From positions 12,195,160 to 12,259,159 of the forward strand of contig JAULJL010000021.1 of the NCBI GenBank assembly GCA_030761205.1: a stretch of DNA of 64,000 nt, read 5' to 3'. Positions 11,845-23,232 of the stretch are shown here, piece by piece. The translations under genes were made by a program, and so were the position numbers. Below the pieces are notes generated by a model. The model was not told the DNA's origin and ran no database searches. It saw nothing but the letters and a program-made list of their open reading frames with translations. This DNA is from Fremontodendron californicum (lineage: Eukaryota > Streptophyta > Magnoliopsida > Malvales > Malvaceae). Every line of letters starts with the position of its first letter. Within the stretch, counting starts at the first letter, position 1.

Positions 11845-12645
11845 TAAATGGCAAACGGACTCCAAATTCAAATTTTATTTTTTCAATACTTTCAAAGTAA
11901 TAATAAAAAAAAAAGAATTCTGGAAGTTTTCAAAAAATTTCAAGTTCGTTTGCTATTTATTTGGATTTTTTCTTCCAAAATTGCCCTTTTATGCCCCCCA
12001 CATTTTAGCATTTTTTAAACGAGCTCCAAATCAAGATTTTTCTTCACCAATCTCTTCCAAATAATTTAAAAGTGTGATCTGAAAGTTTTCAGAATTTTTG
12101 GAACTCATTTGGTATTTTTTCGGGATTTATCTGCTTGAATTACTGCATAGGGGGCCCGGGATTTGGACATTTTGCAAACGAACTCTGAATCAAGATTTTA
12201 CTTCTCTAATCTCTTCCAAATAATTTAAAAATTATATTTGCAAATTTTCAGAATTTTTGAAGTCCCTTTGCTATTTTTTCGGGATTTATCTTCTTAAATT
12301 ACTACATAGGAGACCTAGAATTTGGCCATTTTGCAAAAGAACTCCGAATCAAGATTTTATTTTGCCAATATCTTCCAAATAATTTAAGAATGATATTTGC
12401 AAATTTTCAGAATCTTTGGAGTTCATTTACTATTTTTCCGGGATTTATCTTCTTGAATTACTGTATAGGAGACCCGGAATTTGGCCATTTTGCAAACGAA
12501 CTCCGAATCAAGATTTTCTTTTGCCAATCTCCTCCAAATGATTTAAGAATGAGATTTGCAATTTTTCAGAATTTTTGGAGTTCGTTTGCTATTTTTCCCA
12601 AATTTTTCCATTTTGCCATTTTCCCTCCGAAACCCGATTTTGCTC
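11845..12645. repeat. 159-bp tandem repeat array in the LTR, about five units
   Basis: Units are marked by the word TTTTGCAAACGAACTC, ending at about 12180, 12339 and 12498 (period 159). A more diverged unit ends at 12021 and another near 11857. Each unit also holds CTCTTCCAAATAATTTAA and TTTTTCGGGATTTATC. The array is non-coding; open frames across it are chance. Confidence 0.8.
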
Positions 12646-13057
12646 AAAACAAGTCCGATTTTCAGATTTTCTTCAAACTGAGCCTCGGGCTATCCTTTTT
12701 AATCACTCCTTATTCATTAGGGCCTTTAGTCCTACCGAATCGGGCCATTTTTTTAATTCTTCCCAATTTCACCAAAATCCACCAAAAACCCTAATTCTCG
12801 GTTTTCTCCCAAATTGACTTTTCTTTCAAGTGGCTTCTCCATTACCCGTCAGTGCTTATCTTTCATTTGGAACTTTCAATTTTGACCAATTCAATCGTTT
12901 AAGCACTTTTCCCCAAATTTCTCAGATTAGGGTTTCCTTTCTATTGAATCTCCATAACCCAACTTTCGAACTCCATATCTTTCGATGTAGACCTCGGATT
13001 ATCAAAATTATTTCTCCATTTTTCAATTGAAATTCAAATCTTGATTTTGAAAGTGCG

Positions 13058-13107
13058 TTGACTTTTTAGTAGTTGACTTTTTGAGGTTGACTTTTTCAAG
13101 TTTGACT
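13058..13107 (+). promoter_or_regulatory. Cluster of four W-box-like TTGACT sites in LTR U3
   Basis: TTGACTTTTT occurs at 13058, 13073, 13087 and 13102, spaced 14-15 bases. TTGAC(C/T) is the core bound by WRKY factors. The cluster lies about 135-185 bases inside the 5' end of the minus-strand LTR, where the promoter-bearing U3 lies, so it could be a stress-responsive element of the retrotransposon. The sites are seen; the function is inferred. Confidence 0.4.
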
Positions 13108-13241
13108 TTTTATGCTCGCCCTCTTAAACTAAGTCTCGGAGTACCACCTGCAGGATGAAAAAGTCTTTTTATATTATGAAACATCAATTTAGAAAGAAAA
13201 CATACCTGTTTTAGTGATCCGAACAAAATTAGGTGTCTGCG

Positions 13242-15447
13242 GTCATGTAGAACTAGTATGGAAAACTTTCAGAGTCTGGAAGATGAACAGTATGAGGAAG
13301 ATGAACGAATGGGAGAGGAACAGTTGGTTTGTTCCAAAAAGCTGATGGATCGGTTATCAGAACATGTTAGTAGTACTAATGATCTTGAAAATGATGAAGT
13401 AGTGGAGGAGACAAATTCTGTGGCTGAGTCTGAGCGAATAGGACTGGCTTCGGAAGCATTTATTGATCATGTGACCGATGCAAATATGGAAGACAATATC
13501 AGTTCTCAGGAAGTAGGTGGTTTGAATATATCTAATAGTGGGCCACATGACTTGGGGCAAGAAAGAGAGGGGCCAGTTACTTATGTGAGTCCATTGTTTA
13601 GTGAGAAAGTTTCTACTGAGGGCCCACCACTTATTCGGTTGGAAAGGGATGAGTTTTATAATGATAATAATAATGTGGGGCCATTGTCCCGGTTGGATAG
13701 GGATGGAATTTCTAATGGCTCTACTAGCAACAATCACGTGGGGCCTACATTGAAACCAAGGGCACTTGAATCGGGTATAAACGACAATAGTGAAAAAGAA
13801 CAGTCCCTGATACAATTTCAACCAGATCTTCGATCCAATAAAAAAAAGTGAGATTTTTAGAAGATATTGAAGAAGAATATCTAGCCAAGTTGGATAAGAA
13901 ATTTGGGAAAAAAGAGAGGAAAGCAAGAAACATTAAAGCAAAAGAAAGTGTAACAAGAGAGAGCAGATATAATGGAAGAATTGCTGATGAATCCCTCTCT
14001 GATGGGGATATCCAAAATAGATGTAAGTTGATTACAGAATAAGCGAATCAAACATGGGAACTGGGAAAATATTTGGGTTGTATAGCTGATTGCGAGGAAG
14101 AAAGGGTGGTTGATAGATTGAAGAGAGATTGCAGAGATCTCAAAAACTATTGAGGAAGAGGCAAAAGAGACTTGGCTGGGTAAGTTATTGGGTTGTTCTG
14201 CAGATTGTGAGGATGAAGTGGTAATTGAAAGGCTTAAGGAACTCGATCGTCGGAATTAAGTCAGTTCACACTTTTCAGAAAACAGTATCAATTGATTAAG
14301 GTGGAATTTAGGAAATATTGATGTACGTGTTGAAAATATAATAGAATCCCAGACGATGACAAAGGCTTTGAGAAGCAAATGGTATATCGGAGGTATTTGC
14401 AAAAGCAGGTGGTGATAAGGAGTTCTGTTGGTGACACCGAAATGAGAGGTTGTGTTGGGTCCTTAACATGGCATTGGGTCCTTGTTTCCTGCCGGTTGAT
14501 TTGTTAATATGCAGCTTTTGTGTTGTATTTGTGGATACCTAGTATGGCTAAGCTAGTTTTCAGTATTATTGTTGTATCAAAATTGTCCAAATAAAGAGTT
14601 TGGAGGAAATCTTGTATGATTTTTTTCGAGGTTGTGGTGGTTTATGGTTCAAGCATTTTTGTAATTGTAGAAAAAAAAAAAGATGGAGCATCTTGTCTTT
14701 GAGTGGATTGCTGAAGTAAAATCTGCCAGCTGCATGCCCAATCGAGATGGGTATTCCTCTCTGGAAATTTCCTGAAATACGGTAATTTTATGGAAAAGAA
14801 TATGGTGGAGATTATGATTCTTGGAGAAAAACGTCTGTTTGCCATTTGTTTAGATTTTGACAAGGCAAAGGCAACTAGCTAGGCCTAATCGCCATTGTGT
14901 TGCTGTGCGTGTGACGAGTGTGGAATAGGATCCTGATGATGGCTTTGAACCTACTAGTGGAATTGTACAGGGTGTACCGAAGCAGCATGGATGACTTGAA
15001 GACAAGTTTTTGGAAAGAATTCTGCAAGTATTCTTCTTCTAGTTCATCAATCAGAAATCCAATTTTATTATGATCGAAGCTGATTTAGAAACTGGAGCAT
15101 TTACAAAGAGGCATATGAATTAACTACTTCACATGGATATGAAATTAATACTAAAGAGGTGGGGGCAGATTTTGGTTTGATGCAGGATCTCCCTTGGTGG
15201 TGGTTTTCTGTTTTTCAGGACGATTTGATGCTTATTATTTGTTTTCTTGTCTAGATTTCTTGTGTTTATTTGGGAGTGATGTTGTGAATTTTTTGGTGCC
15301 TGGTCTAGATGTTTTCTTTTAGCGGTTTTTTTTTTCGGTTTATCTTGAACTGGCTTAGAACTTGTTTTTTTGCTTCTCTAGCTTTGTGCTGATCTTGTAA
15401 TCTCTTGGTTATTGAATAAAAACTTTGGCTTAGCAAAAAAAAAAAAG
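13242..15447 (+). mobile_element. Degenerate LINE (non-LTR retrotransposon) remnant
   Basis: The left part carries the C-terminal end of a plant LINE ORF1 (separate entry). The right end is a typical LINE 3' end: a GT/TTT-rich tail, ATTGAATAAAAACTTTGGCTT and a poly(A) run at 15435-15447. ORF2 (endonuclease-RT), normally several kb, is absent: only about 1.1 kb of stop-ridden sequence lies between. The left edge abuts the Ogre LTR, so the Ogre probably inserted into this LINE and its 5' part may lie left of the window. Confidence 0.65.
13258..14260 (+). pseudogene. LINE ORF1 C-terminal part
   Basis: An acidic, asparagine/serine-rich open frame (13258-13851) is followed after a frame change by a basic coiled-coil segment, LEDIEEEYLAKLDKKFGKKE (13848-14042). 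After a stop come two repeated motifs, TWELGKYLGCIADCEEERVV and TWLGKLLGCSADCEDEVVIE (about 14052-14260). The ELGK-LG-x-ED-EVV signature is what I know from the C-terminal end of plant LINE ORF1 proteins, after the zinc knuckle. The zinc knuckle and DUF4283 part are missing. The frame is open upstream of the Met at 13258 to the LTR border, so this Met is probably internal rather than a true start. Confidence 0.6.
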
Positions 15448-16589
15448 AGTAGAATTCTGGAAATTTGAAATTGAAAAGAAGATTTGAGTTTTTCTATCAT
15501 CACAAGTAAAGGGTAAGCTTTTATATTGTTTTGTTGTTGTATGCATTGTAGAAAAATTCATAAATCTTAAGCTTCTATTCATGGCTGGCGAATTTTCCGA
15601 CGACTTTTCTAACATGAAAGATCATTTTTAGAAAGCTCTCAACCTAAAGGTTCTAATAGAACAAGTTTGTAAGTTATGTTCATTTTAATTTTGGGTTCAA
15701 CAGTGATGAATAGCCAACTTTAGGCTATTGAAAATCCACCGTTCGGTGGCCTATTCAGTCTATTCTTGGGTCATATTTGTAGTATGAAATGTGAACTTTA
15801 ATTTGGTACTAGTGGCTTGATCTGGGGGTTTATGAGCTAAGAGAACCGAAAGCCAAAAGGTAGCCGAATGACCATGAAACCCAGAAATCTAGGTAAAGTC
15901 ATGGTGACCAGCTAACTTGTGACATTCGAAATATGTATTTCCGGCCATCATAGTTTCTAACTTGATCTTCTTTGTTGAATTAGGATATGTAGGCTTCATT
16001 TTGGTATAAGATACACCTCTAGATTCAATCTATATTGTGAGTTATAAGAGCTCAAAGTAGGCTAAATGAACATTTTTTCTGAAATTTCAGAAATGTTAGA
16101 AAATTTATTTTTATTGTTTTAAAAATTATTTTTGTTCAATATTCGATATATTTTGCTATAAATTTCTAGAATTTTAATTATATGGATTTTATTTGATTTT
16201 TCATGAATAAATAAAGTTTTGATTTATTAAAAAAAATGATTTAAGCCTCCTCCTAAAAGCCTTGATAACCTTGATTAATTTTTAAAGGTTGTAAAGGTAA
16301 AGTTAAGCTATAATTAGAGGCTAGATAAAATTTGAGATGTGAGTGTGACCTTTCTAGGCGAGCAAATCCGATTAATTTAGGTTAATTTGGAAGGAAGCAC
16401 TAGGTTCATGTGCATGAAAATATTAAATTATTGGACCTTGTGATAATTATGGTTTATTTGGATTAATAGGTCCTTAAGTATACTTCAACTAGACTTTTTT
16501 GAGCTTGGTAGACTCAGGCTGCCAGGTAATGACTTACCGAATCTCCATGTTATTTTATAAATGTATAAGTCTATATATATATATATATA
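15448..16589 (+). other. Non-coding, probably part of a Ty3 LTR
   Basis: No domain or long open frame. Together with 16885-18237 it has the look of a long plant gypsy LTR that lacks its 5' end: non-coding, internal tandem repeats, and an end reading GGGGTGTGATA at 18227-18237. No matching target duplication was found, so this is a low-confidence assignment. Confidence 0.3.
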
Positions 16590-16884
16590 TAGACCTGCTC
16601 ATGGGCCGGCAGCCCGCCCGGCCCGGCAGGCCTGACCCGTATTGGGTTGGGCCTGGGCAGGATTTTTTATGTTCCGGGCCGGCCCGGCCCGGAACAGTAT
16701 TTTTTTATTATAATTATATTTTTTATTTAATTTTAATTATAAAAAATATAAAAAATATAAAAAATTAAAAAAAATTAAAAAAAATATTTTTTTTATTCCA
16801 GTGAACAATGTATTCGGGCCTAACGGGCCTGGGCAGAGAAAATGAAAAAAAACATGGCCGCGGCCCGGCCCATGAGCAGGTCTA
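16590..16884. mobile_element. hAT-like MITE, copy 1
   Basis: A 295-bp element with terminal inverted repeats TAGACCTGCTCATGGGCCGG / CCGGCCCATGAGCAGGTCTA, GC-rich arms and an AT-rich centre. It is flanked by TATATATA (16582-16589) and TAAATATA (16885-16892), an 8-bp target duplication with one difference, as hAT elements make. Two more complete copies lie at 53293 and 54288. No coding capacity. Confidence 0.8.
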
Positions 16885-18237
16885 TAAATATATATATATG
16901 TTTGAAATAAACTAAATATGATTTTGTACACTTTATACGAAAATGGGTCTTCATGTGGATTATCTGAATGAATATTTATGAATATGAAATCAAATTGAAT
17001 GCTATGAATTGATGATTTTGTTATGCTTGAATCTGTCTTGGGATTGTACAATGAAAATTGTGTTTAATATGAATATGATTTTGAGAAATGTTCATTGTTA
17101 TTATGATTTTGGGAATCTATATGCGGAATGGTTATTGGTTGTGAATATGAATATGAATCTGTAAGTGAATACGAAATTGGCTACGTTCTGGACCCTGCCA
17201 TTGGGGATGAATACAATGGTAGTACATGCTAGTATTGTAATAACCTCTTCGAGGTTACATTATGAATATGGACCTTGCCACTAGGGTGAAAGTGGTCGTA
17301 GCACAATCTGGCTACGTTCTGGACCTTGCCATTGGGGATGAATACAATGGTACTACATGCTAGCATGATACTTAACCTCTTCGAGATGACATTATGAATA
17401 TGGACCTTGCCACTAGGGTGAAAGTGGTCGTAGCCTAATGAATTTGAAATCGAATATCTACGTGAATATGAATTTGACTACGTTTTTGACCCTGCCATTG
17501 GGGACGAATAAAATGGCTAGTATTGTACGTTATGAATGTGGACCTTGCCACTAGGGTGAAAGTGGTCGTAGCCAAATAAATATGAATTTGAATCTGTTTA
17601 TGAATCTGTACATGAATATGACTATGAATATGCATCCATAACCATTCCCATTATCTTTTTTCCATAGTTTGTTATGTGAATCTGAAATTGTTTTGATTAT
17701 TGGAACTTGAATTATAAATGATTGTTAAATGATGAATATTTGATTTTCACTATGTATTATATATATATATATGGTTTTGAAATATTCTCAAGGTGAATTT
17801 TGCATGTATATTTTTGTAACACGTGATGACCCGAGTGGTTGAGGAGGTTTGTCACTTACTGAGTATTTGTACTCATTTCTTTAATTATTATATGTTTCAT
17901 ATGTTGAAGAGTAGTCGTTGGCTAAGAAGTCATCGCTTGGAAAATTTAGGATCGAGAGGGCATTTATGCACTTATGATATTTTGGAGCTTTAGGCTTACT
18001 ATTTAGTTAAATAATTCAAAAGCTATTAGCTTGTTTGTATTTAAGACTACAGATTTTAGAACCTCTTATATGGATATATTGATGATGTTTTAAGACTTAA
18101 GCAAAAGTTGAATTTATTATATATTTTGAAGTTCTCAAGCAATTGTTACAAGTGAAACGGTTAGAATTTGCAGCCTTACATGCTTGTAAAAGTATGTGGC
18201 GGTGGTCATGTCTTAAACTTGGGATGGGGGTGTGATA
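16885..18237 (+). other. Non-coding LTR-like sequence with tandem repeats
   Basis: Continuation of the LTR-like block after the MITE. It includes the repeat array at 17181-17580 and ends GGATGGGGGTGTGATA at 18237. Open frames in it on the minus strand are repeats of HIH/QIH codons from GAATATGAAT words and are not genes. Confidence 0.35.
17181..17580 (+). repeat. Tandem repeat with three units of 131-166 bp
   Basis: Units begin CTACGTTCTGGACCCTGCCA at 17181, with variants at 17312 and 17478. Each unit continues with GGACCTTGCCACTAGGGTGA and AAGTGGTCGTAGC. The second unit holds CTCTTCGAGATGACATTATG, as does the first in a variant form. Non-coding. Confidence 0.8.
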
Positions 18238-18546
18238 CTTAAAAAGCAAGAGGAGTAAAGATAATTTAGAAAAATAATTTCTATCCTTATATGAAACTTG
18301 GTATAAATTTTAGAGTTATTTGAATATGATCAATTAGATCTAGCAATTTCAGACACAACATAATTATACGATACAAACATAAAATGAGAAAATTAATTAA
18401 AACACGACATGACACAAAATATAACATGAACATGACACAAATACACGAACGTGTCAAAATCTACATAAAACGAATTATTAACGTGTGATAAAATAACACG
18501 AACATGTTACGGATATACAATTTTTTTTCTAAATTGAATCATTATA
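18238..18546. other. AT-rich spacer with CACGAA-type repeat
   Basis: Contains one copy of a dispersed repeat marked by ACGAACGTGTCAAAATCTA (about 18445) and ACACGAACATG words. The same repeat recurs at 19000-19460, 43420-43580 and, inverted, 53994-54207. The last 16 bases (18531-18546) are the left target duplication of the LINE that follows. Confidence 0.5.
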
Positions 18547-18917
18547 TTGACGGCTTTGGGAACTATTCAACTCTATTGATCAGATGATGTTGGATATTGG
18601 CGAGATTCGTTTTGTTAATGTTTTCTTGAAGCAAACAGTATGGTTGACGAGCTTGCTAAAGTTGGAGTGAAAAGAACAAACATGTTCATGGTGTGGTGGT
18701 AAGCTGTTTATGATTTCAATTGAGATGTTTTTGTGTTTCAGCTTACTTTTTCTGATATTTTGTATGATGATGTTAATGTGGGTGATATTTTTGGAAATTT
18801 TGGATGTACCTGCAGGTGTTTGATGTTCTGAATGTTGTAACCGCCTTTGAGGTGAATGTTGTATCTGCAATATGTCTTAATGAATAAAATAGTTTGATTG
18901 GCTAAGCAAAAAAAAAA
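18547..18917 (+). mobile_element. 5'-truncated LINE, 3' end only
   Basis: A 370-bp LINE 3' end. The first part reads the end of the RNase H domain (MVDELAKVGVKRTNMF at about 18637-18684), followed by a 3' UTR, AATGAATAAAATAG and a poly(A) run at 18908-18917. It is flanked by the 16-base direct repeat AAATTGAATCATTATA at 18531-18546 and 18915-18930 (the first A's may belong to the poly(A)). This is a textbook target-primed insertion. The reading frame is broken near 18640. Confidence 0.85.
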
Positions 18918-18930
18918 TTGAATCATTATA

Positions 18931-19470
18931 ATAAATTATGCAAAATATGGGATGAAATAAGGCACAACACGAATACACAAAATTTTCTCTAAATTGGATC
19001 ACCATAACAAACTACGCAAAATATTTGGATGAATTGAAACACGACATGAGCACATGGAAAAAATAATTAAAATACGGCACAACACAAAAATAACATGAAC
19101 ACAACACAAATACACGAACGTGTCAAAATATACATAAAATGAATTATTAACATGTAAAAATTTATATGAATTTATAATATTTTGAACACACAAAAAATAA
19201 CACGAACACGAAAGATAATATGAACACAAATGAATATCCGAACGTGTCAAAATCTATATAAAATGAGTTATTAACATGTAAAAATTATATAAATTTATAA
19301 TATTTTGAACAGACGAAAATAACACAAACACACACGAATACGCAAACGTGTCAAAATTTATATAAAACGAATTATTAACGTGTAAAAATCGTATAAATAT
19401 ATAATATTTTAAGCACACAAAAATTAATACGAACATAAAAACGACACGAACACACAATTTTTCCTCCATT
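18931..19470. repeat. CACGAAC-type tandem repeat, three units
   Basis: Units are marked by (G/A)AACGTGTCAAAATCTATAT at 19116, 19240 and 19344 and by TTTATAATATTTTGAACA. Unit length is about 104-124 bp. It belongs to a dispersed AT-rich repeat family also seen at 18445, 43420 and 53994. Minus-strand frames across it (YNLYNFYMLITHFI type) are products of the repeat. Confidence 0.7.
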
Positions 19471-19552
19471 TTTTCTTTCTTTCTTTTTCTTTTTCTTTTT
19501 CCTTTTCCTTTTTCTTTTCCTTTTCTTTTCTTTTTTCCTTTGCTTTTTTTCT
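19465..19552. repeat. Pyrimidine tract (CTTTT)n
   Basis: About 85 bases of almost pure T/C on the plus strand, built from CTTTTTCTTTTTC words. Simple repeat. Confidence 0.8.
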
Positions 19553-20076
19553 TTGTTAATAAAAAAATTTGAAAATACCTAAACTAATCCTCCAACCCCC
19601 TTAATACCAATGGTTAGTTGTCATTAACCTTACACTCAAAATTCTCAATTCTCTTCTCTCATTGATTTGGGGGATTATTATTATAGTAAGTTGTAGATAG
19701 AAGATACTCACGCTATGCAAGGGGTTTACATGTTTAATTTAGTTGATTTACAAATTTGATTTAATTATTAGTGTAAGTTCTATATATACTTGATATATAT
19801 ATATATATATATTAATTTATTAATGTATGATAGATGTAATAATACAATTACTATGTCAATGAATTTAGAGGTCAAATCACTATGACAAATTATTGAAAAA
19901 GGATATGAATTTAAATGAACTTACCAAAACTTTTACGTGTAAACTATTAAACAGTCTAAAAACTTCCGAACCATCAAAAACAACTTTTATCATTTTAATC
20001 CATGAGAATATATTTGAACCAATAATTTCATCAAACATCTTAAAAAATTTCACTTTACCTTCATATCTAGAATACA
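19553..20076. other. AT-rich non-coding stretch
   Basis: Contains a (TA)n run at about 19794-19810. A 90-codon minus-strand frame ends here at 19880 and begins at 20152; it overlaps a dispersed repeat and has no domain I recognise. Confidence 0.4.
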
Positions 20077-20840
20077 TACTCATAATAGCATTGTTAAAAT
20101 GATTCAAACTATCAGATAAAAATTTCATCTCTAAATAAATCTCATGAATCAATTGCCATTTTTTTTATACATCATATAAAAATATTAAATTTTTTTATTT
20201 AAATAAAATGTAATTTATTCAAAATTTATTTATCAAAAATAACTTTTGAAAACATTACATTATTATGTAAATTTTAATATAATGTGAATATCGATATAAT
20301 TATATATATTTAATTAATAACGATAATTCTATTAATAATCATAATTTCAATAATAAATTAAAATTTAAAATTAATATATTAAAAGTGATTATTCATATAC
20401 TATATAATAAATATCATTAATATACTTGTAGGCATAATTGATATATATTATTAATAACTAATGTGTGTATATGGATATTCTTGTTTTCAAAAAATATATT
20501 AACGTTTATGGTCATAATTTTTTAAAGGATTATATATAAGTATATTATATTTGTAACATTGTATATAATGTTTATACGATTTAAAATCATGTTCATAATA
20601 TTAATATATTAATAATTAATTTTTTATTTTTATTCAAATTAATTATTTTAATGTTGATATGGTTTTCTTATTTATTCATTATTTTTCAATAAAATTATCA
20701 TTTTATTTATTTACATAATCAAAGTTAATAATTTTTTTTTTTCAAAATATCACTTACAATTTTTCTAAAAAATTTTCAAATAACTATTTTTATTACCCAA
20801 ATATCACTTACATAATCAAAGGAAAAAAACCAAATTTATT
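20077..20840 (+). repeat. Dispersed 0.75-kb AT-rich repeat, copy 1
   Basis: Matches 49093-49850 in the same orientation over its whole length. Shared landmarks are CTCATAATAGCATT, CTATCAGATAAAAAT, TACTTGTAGGCATAATTGAT and TTACATAATCAAAGTTAATA. Identity is roughly 80-85% by eye. No termini or target duplication seen, so the class is unknown. Confidence 0.75.
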
Positions 20841-21954
20841 AACCCATAGTTGCTGCAATCGAAAAATCTGTGACCAGATCATGATGTCCTCATCGAAGCT
20901 CGTTGCACAATGACAAACATGTAAGAATCTCTTATAAGCGATGACCGAAAATCTTGAATCAAATCTCTGTATAACTTCAATAAAATCCTATGTCTTCCCC
21001 TTCCTTTTGATGAGAGCTAGGGTTCATTGTTCATTCCTTTTCTTTTTTTCCTTTTTTTTTTCTTGCAATTTTTCTTTTTATTTTCTGTTTATTGATTTTC
21101 TTGAAATCTTTTTTTCTTCAAAATTATCTTTTAATTTTAAACTGATCCTTTCATAATGTCCACGTAAGCTAGTTCGAATTTGTCATCTGACACTTAATGG
21201 TTCAATTGACGGACACACTAACAGAGGGATAAAAACGTTCGAATTTTTAACTTTTCTTCCAATGTATATATTACTTAATTTTATAATTTTGTTCTTATAA
21301 GAATTTTTTTCACTTGTTTTTTTTTTTTTTCTTTTGGCACACATCACCTAATATTTTTCAATACTTATATAAAAACATATTTATCTTTTTAACAAAAAAC
21401 TTATTTCCTCTAATATAATTTATGTTAAAACTAATAAATTATTTCTATATTTTTTAAATAAAAATAACCATCTATAAAAATAATTATTGTATTAGCTATA
21501 TATATATTTATATATATATGAATAACGAACTTTTCAGCCATCAAGAGATAAATGCTCATTATTAAATGAATTAAATTTTGAGTGGTAATCTTTATTAAAA
21601 TATTGAAAAAAAGTCCGTTAGAAAGTTTACTAACAAAAACTCATAAATGAAACTTGAAATAATAAATAATTTTATTAATAAAAATATAAAATTTGTTCCC
21701 CTTATTACTAATACATAAAATAGTTTTTCTTATTACTATACATAAATCATGTTCAAGACCGTTAAACTGAAAGTTAAATTTTTTTTTCAATAAATTTGTA
21801 ATTGTTATTCTTTAAGTACTTATATAAATATTTATTTAATAAATTAATAATATAGAAATAAAACTATCACCTATACATAGCACGAGATTAAAGCACATAT
21901 CATATAATTAAATAAGTAAAACTAATTCATATGCCGCGTGAGTCAGAGACTAAT
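20841..21954. other. AT-rich intergenic DNA
   Basis: No gene recognised. Short open frames (for example 20941-21156) are T-rich and without domains. (TA)n tract near 21500-21520. Confidence 0.5.
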
Positions 21955-22750
21955 TTGTAATTAAATCAAATATCTTTCCAATTTTGTGGCCGATCAAATA
22001 TCTTTCTAAAAGAACAAATTTCAAGATTTTTTCCCCTAAAAAGACCTATAAAATTTTACCAAGGGCCTAGTCCAACTTGTCTATTTAAATTTGAATTTAT
22101 TTTTAAAATATTAAAAAAATTACATTACTATTCTAATATTTATTTTAAAATTAAAATTAATAAAAACAATTATTTCAGAATAAAATATTTTCACGAACTG
22201 AGTCCGGCCTAGTCTTGGAAAATCTTACTCAAGGTCCGATCAATCAACAAGTCTAATGTCAAATAGATGTTTTTTTCCCTTTCTTTAATTTTTAAATGAT
22301 AAAGAATATGAAAATATAGTGATTAAAGTTTACTTTGTAGAACAAAATACATCAATCATCTATAATATTTTTACAGTATTTTATTTTCATATGTGACTTT
22401 TAAAAATTAAAATTTGAATCCATAACTTTTAAAAATGTTTTCAAATTCATCTATTTTATCAATCATCTTAAAAATATAATGAAATTTGTCACGTTAGTGC
22501 CACGTGGACATTCATGTGGCATAAATTCCAATCCAAAAATTAAATGGGTTCATTTTTTTGCCATGTGGACATCCACGTGGTTTTGAGATAACAAATTATG
22601 TCATATTTTAATGTTGGTTTTTTCGTTGTTTAATGGAATGGATGAATTTAAAAAATTAATTTTTAAAAGGTCATAATCTGAAAATTAAATTTTAAAAGTG
22701 GTAAATGAAAAAAAATATATATTACACAAATTCTAAATGTATGAAAATTA
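21955..22750 (+). repeat. 0.8-kb repeat with intact (empty) Helitron site
   Basis: An uninterrupted copy of the repeat that is split at 25823-26459 and 42866-43012. Landmarks are CCAAGGGCCTAGTCCAACTT, GAGTCCGGCC, GCCACGTGGACATTCATGTG and TTTAATGGAATGGATGAATT. At 22595/22596 it reads AACAAA-TTATGTC without interruption, which is the empty site for the 16.4-kb insertion in the other copy. Two CACGTGG G-box palindromes lie at about 22500 and 22575. Confidence 0.85.
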
Positions 22751-23232
22751 AATTTTAAAAGTGGTAAATGAAAAAATATATGTTGCATCTTAATTTCCAG
22801 AGAAAAAAAAGCTATAAATTCTCTCTAACAACATATACTAGTATGTAAAAATCTCAGGGTTCCTACAAATAAAACAAATAACTTATATATATAAAAAATT
22901 AATTTTATGTTGCTTCCATTTTTTCTTTATATTTTGAAACATTCGAATCCAACACATATTCAATAAAGATGAATTTGGAGATGATATCCTTCAAATATAT
23001 GAATTTTATTTTTAAAAATACATGTACTAATGTTTTATACATATACACATGTATGACATTCACGTCTATTAACATAAAAGCCCAAAGTTTCTTAAATATA
23101 AATATAACATGATCTCGAGAAGGTGTACTGAAAAAAAATGGAAGAATCTAAACTGTAAACCATAACCAGAATGTGATGCAGTCAGCAGCTAGAAAGCAAA
23201 GAAACTTTGGGTTGTAAAGCAACAGGATTAAT
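22751..23232. other. AT-rich intergenic DNA downstream of the NAC fragment
   Basis: No open frame of note. It begins with a second, shorter copy of the GAAAATTAAATTTTAAAAG words and then serves as the 3' flank of the minus-strand NAC fragment. I see no clear AATAAA poly(A) signal for that gene. Confidence 0.4.

Larger units (their letters stand above)
8197..13241 (-). repeat. Giant (~5.0 kb) 5' LTR of the Ogre/Tat element
   Basis: The minus-strand LTR starts at 13241 (CGCAGACACC, decayed from TGTAGACACC at base 90) and ends near 8197. Its last few hundred bases (8280-8510) are homologous to the last part of the plus-strand LTR at 30090-30365: both hold GATTGGTGGCGACTCCAT, the block reading GGTGCTAATCCTT on the plus strand, and the AATCATGTGTTATC words. 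That fixes the 3' end. The LTR is AT-rich, has no host gene, and contains three internal tandem-repeat arrays listed separately. The end at 8197 (TGTCA) is inferred by alignment with the other element and could be off by tens of bases. Confidence 0.65.

Noticed and set aside
17435..17635. Minus-strand HIHSHIHVQIHKQ frame
   Set aside because: Product of GAATATGAATTTGAAT simple repeats.
19880..20152. 90-codon minus-strand frame (MIHEIYLEMKFLSDSLNHFN...)
   Set aside because: Overlaps a dispersed repeat whose second copy at 49093 has stops in the same frame. No known domain. It might be an old exon, but there is not enough support.
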